NCBI RefSeq assembly: GCF_014596465.1
Contig: NZ_MECK01000626.1
Location: 1-33,869 of the forward strand
DNA length: 33,869 nucleotides
Direction of reading: 5' to 3'
Source: Streptomyces sp. CBMA123
GTDB taxonomy: Bacteria > Actinomycetota > Actinomycetes > Streptomycetales > Streptomycetaceae
Shown here in pieces: positions 33,318 through 33,869 of the stretch (the stretch's first letter is position 1; each line of letters opens with the position of its first letter). The position numbers were made by a program, and so were the translations under genes. The notes beneath the pieces were generated by a model, which had not been told where the DNA came from, ran no database searches, and saw only the letters and a program-made list of their open reading frames with translations.

Positions 33318-33869
33318 ACGAGACGCGGACGACGCAGGGCGACGGCTGGCCGGGTGTCCGGCCCGAGGTGGTCGCCGAGGTGGTGTCCGGGCTGAGCGCC
33401 CGGCTGCAGAAGCGGCTGGACGGTGCGGCCGCGAAGCTGGCGCAGCAGCCGCTCGGCCGTGCCGGCGACAAGTGGCGGGTGCGGGTGGACGAGGAGAGCC
33501 TGCTCGTCCTGCACGCCCCGGGCGGGGTGGTCGCCGACCCGGCCGACGTGCGCTGCGGCTGCCTGCTGGCCCCGGCCTGCGTCCACCGCGCCGCCGCCGT
33601 CACCCTCTGCCCACTGGCCGGGGACGTCGACGCCGTCGAGCCGGGGGAGGTGACCGGGGCGGCAGAGACGCCAGAGACAGCAGAGACGGCAGAGACAGCG
33701 GAGGCAGTGACGGCGTCCGGACCGGTCGAGCCCGTCGGAGCCCCGGAAGCCCCCGCCGCCCTCGCCCCGTCCGAACTCGCCGCAGCCCGGCACCTCCACC
33801 GGGCCGCCTGCGCGCTGCTGGCCGCCGGGGTGAGCGGGGCGGGCGCGGTCTCGCAGGCCGAGTTGCTGC
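33314..33869 (+). CDS. SWIM zinc-finger protein (YehQ-like), N-terminal part, cut by window end
   Basis: At least 185 residues, open to the window edge. The SWIM motif CxC-x5-CxH is present as CGCLLAPACVH (Cys81, Cys83, Cys89, His91), preceded by RVRVDEESLLVLHAPGG, a typical SWIM-domain strand pair. SWIM domains bind zinc and are thought to contact DNA or proteins. The ATG overlaps the VWA-fusion TGA, so it is the fifth coupled gene of the operon. A short Glu-Thr-Ala repeat follows the zinc finger. The C-terminal part is outside the window. Confidence 0.9.
   Translation, partial: MNETRTTQGDGWPGVRPEVVAEVVSGLSARLQKRLDGAAAKLAQQPLGRAGDKWRVRVDEESLLVLHAPGGVVADPADVRCGCLLAPACVHRAAAVTLCPLAGDVDAVEPGEVTGAAETPETAETAETAEAVTASGPVEPVGAPEAPAALAPSELAAARHLHRAACALLAAGVSGAGAVSQAELL
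33662..33703 (+). repeat. 9-bp in-frame repeats in the SWIM protein gene
   Basis: Repeated 9-bp units of the type GCAGAGACG/GCAGAGACA encode AET-PET-AET-AET-AE directly after the zinc-finger domain, probably a flexible linker. Confidence 0.85.

Overview
The window is very GC-rich, with strongly G/C-ending codons, ATGA/GTGA translational overlaps, DmdR/IdeR-type iron boxes, an MbtH-like protein and a DUF397 remnant. This points to a streptomycete-type actinomycete (Streptomyces, Kitasatospora or a relative). There are two main blocks, a siderophore island (about 1-21.7 kb) and a five-gene MoxR/VWA/SWIM operon (about 22-33.9 kb, running off the right edge). Short decayed genes sit inside the first block. 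Siderophore island: On the + strand the window enters the end of an isochorismate synthase (dhbC), followed with overlapping or near-contiguous starts by the 2,3-dihydroxybenzoate (DHB)-AMP ligase dhbE, the isochorismatase/aryl-carrier protein dhbB, and a 258-residue ORF that is the front half of an NRPS adenylation domain. Facing this operon across a hairpin terminator is an M20-family amidohydrolase. Its gene diverges from a two-module NRPS (C-A-PCP-C-A-PCP-TE) across a near-perfect iron box. The second A domain reads as threonine-specific. The first has three acidic pocket residues, which suggests a basic amino acid. With the DHB starter genes and the terminal thioesterase this fits a catechol-(basic amino acid)-Thr siderophore of the griseobactin/streptobactin type. 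An MbtH-like protein and an MFS exporter complete that operon. Scar region (14.5-16.4 kb): A membrane-protein gene and a Uma2-family gene, both lacking their 5' ends, abut at about 14,778 like the two sides of a deletion. They are followed by an intact YceI-family gene and by a 5'-truncated metallo-beta-lactamase-fold gene fused in frame to a DUF397 remnant. Uptake (16.4-21.7 kb): A Fes-like esterase and a fused two-domain FecCD permease lie on the - strand. They diverge, across a second iron box, from a siderophore-binding lipoprotein and a FepC-like ATPase on the + strand. Synthesis, export, iron-siderophore import and hydrolytic iron release are thus together, apart from genes expected upstream of the window (dhbA) and a phosphopantetheinyl transferase that is not seen. 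MoxR/VWA operon: After a strong terminator comes a tightly coupled + strand operon: a stand-alone DUF4132 protein, a 1711-residue protein with a beta-rich middle, a MoxR-type AAA+ ATPase, a 1404-residue protein combining DUF5682 with a CoxE-like VWA domain, and the start of a SWIM zinc-finger protein. The set resembles the E. coli yehLMPQ genes with their DUF4132 neighbour, but here the YehM-like and YehP-like parts are one polypeptide. Related MoxR-VWA systems have been proposed to be conflict or chaperone-like machines; what this one does is unknown. A recurring oddity is short in-frame tandem repeats in the linkers of at least six proteins.
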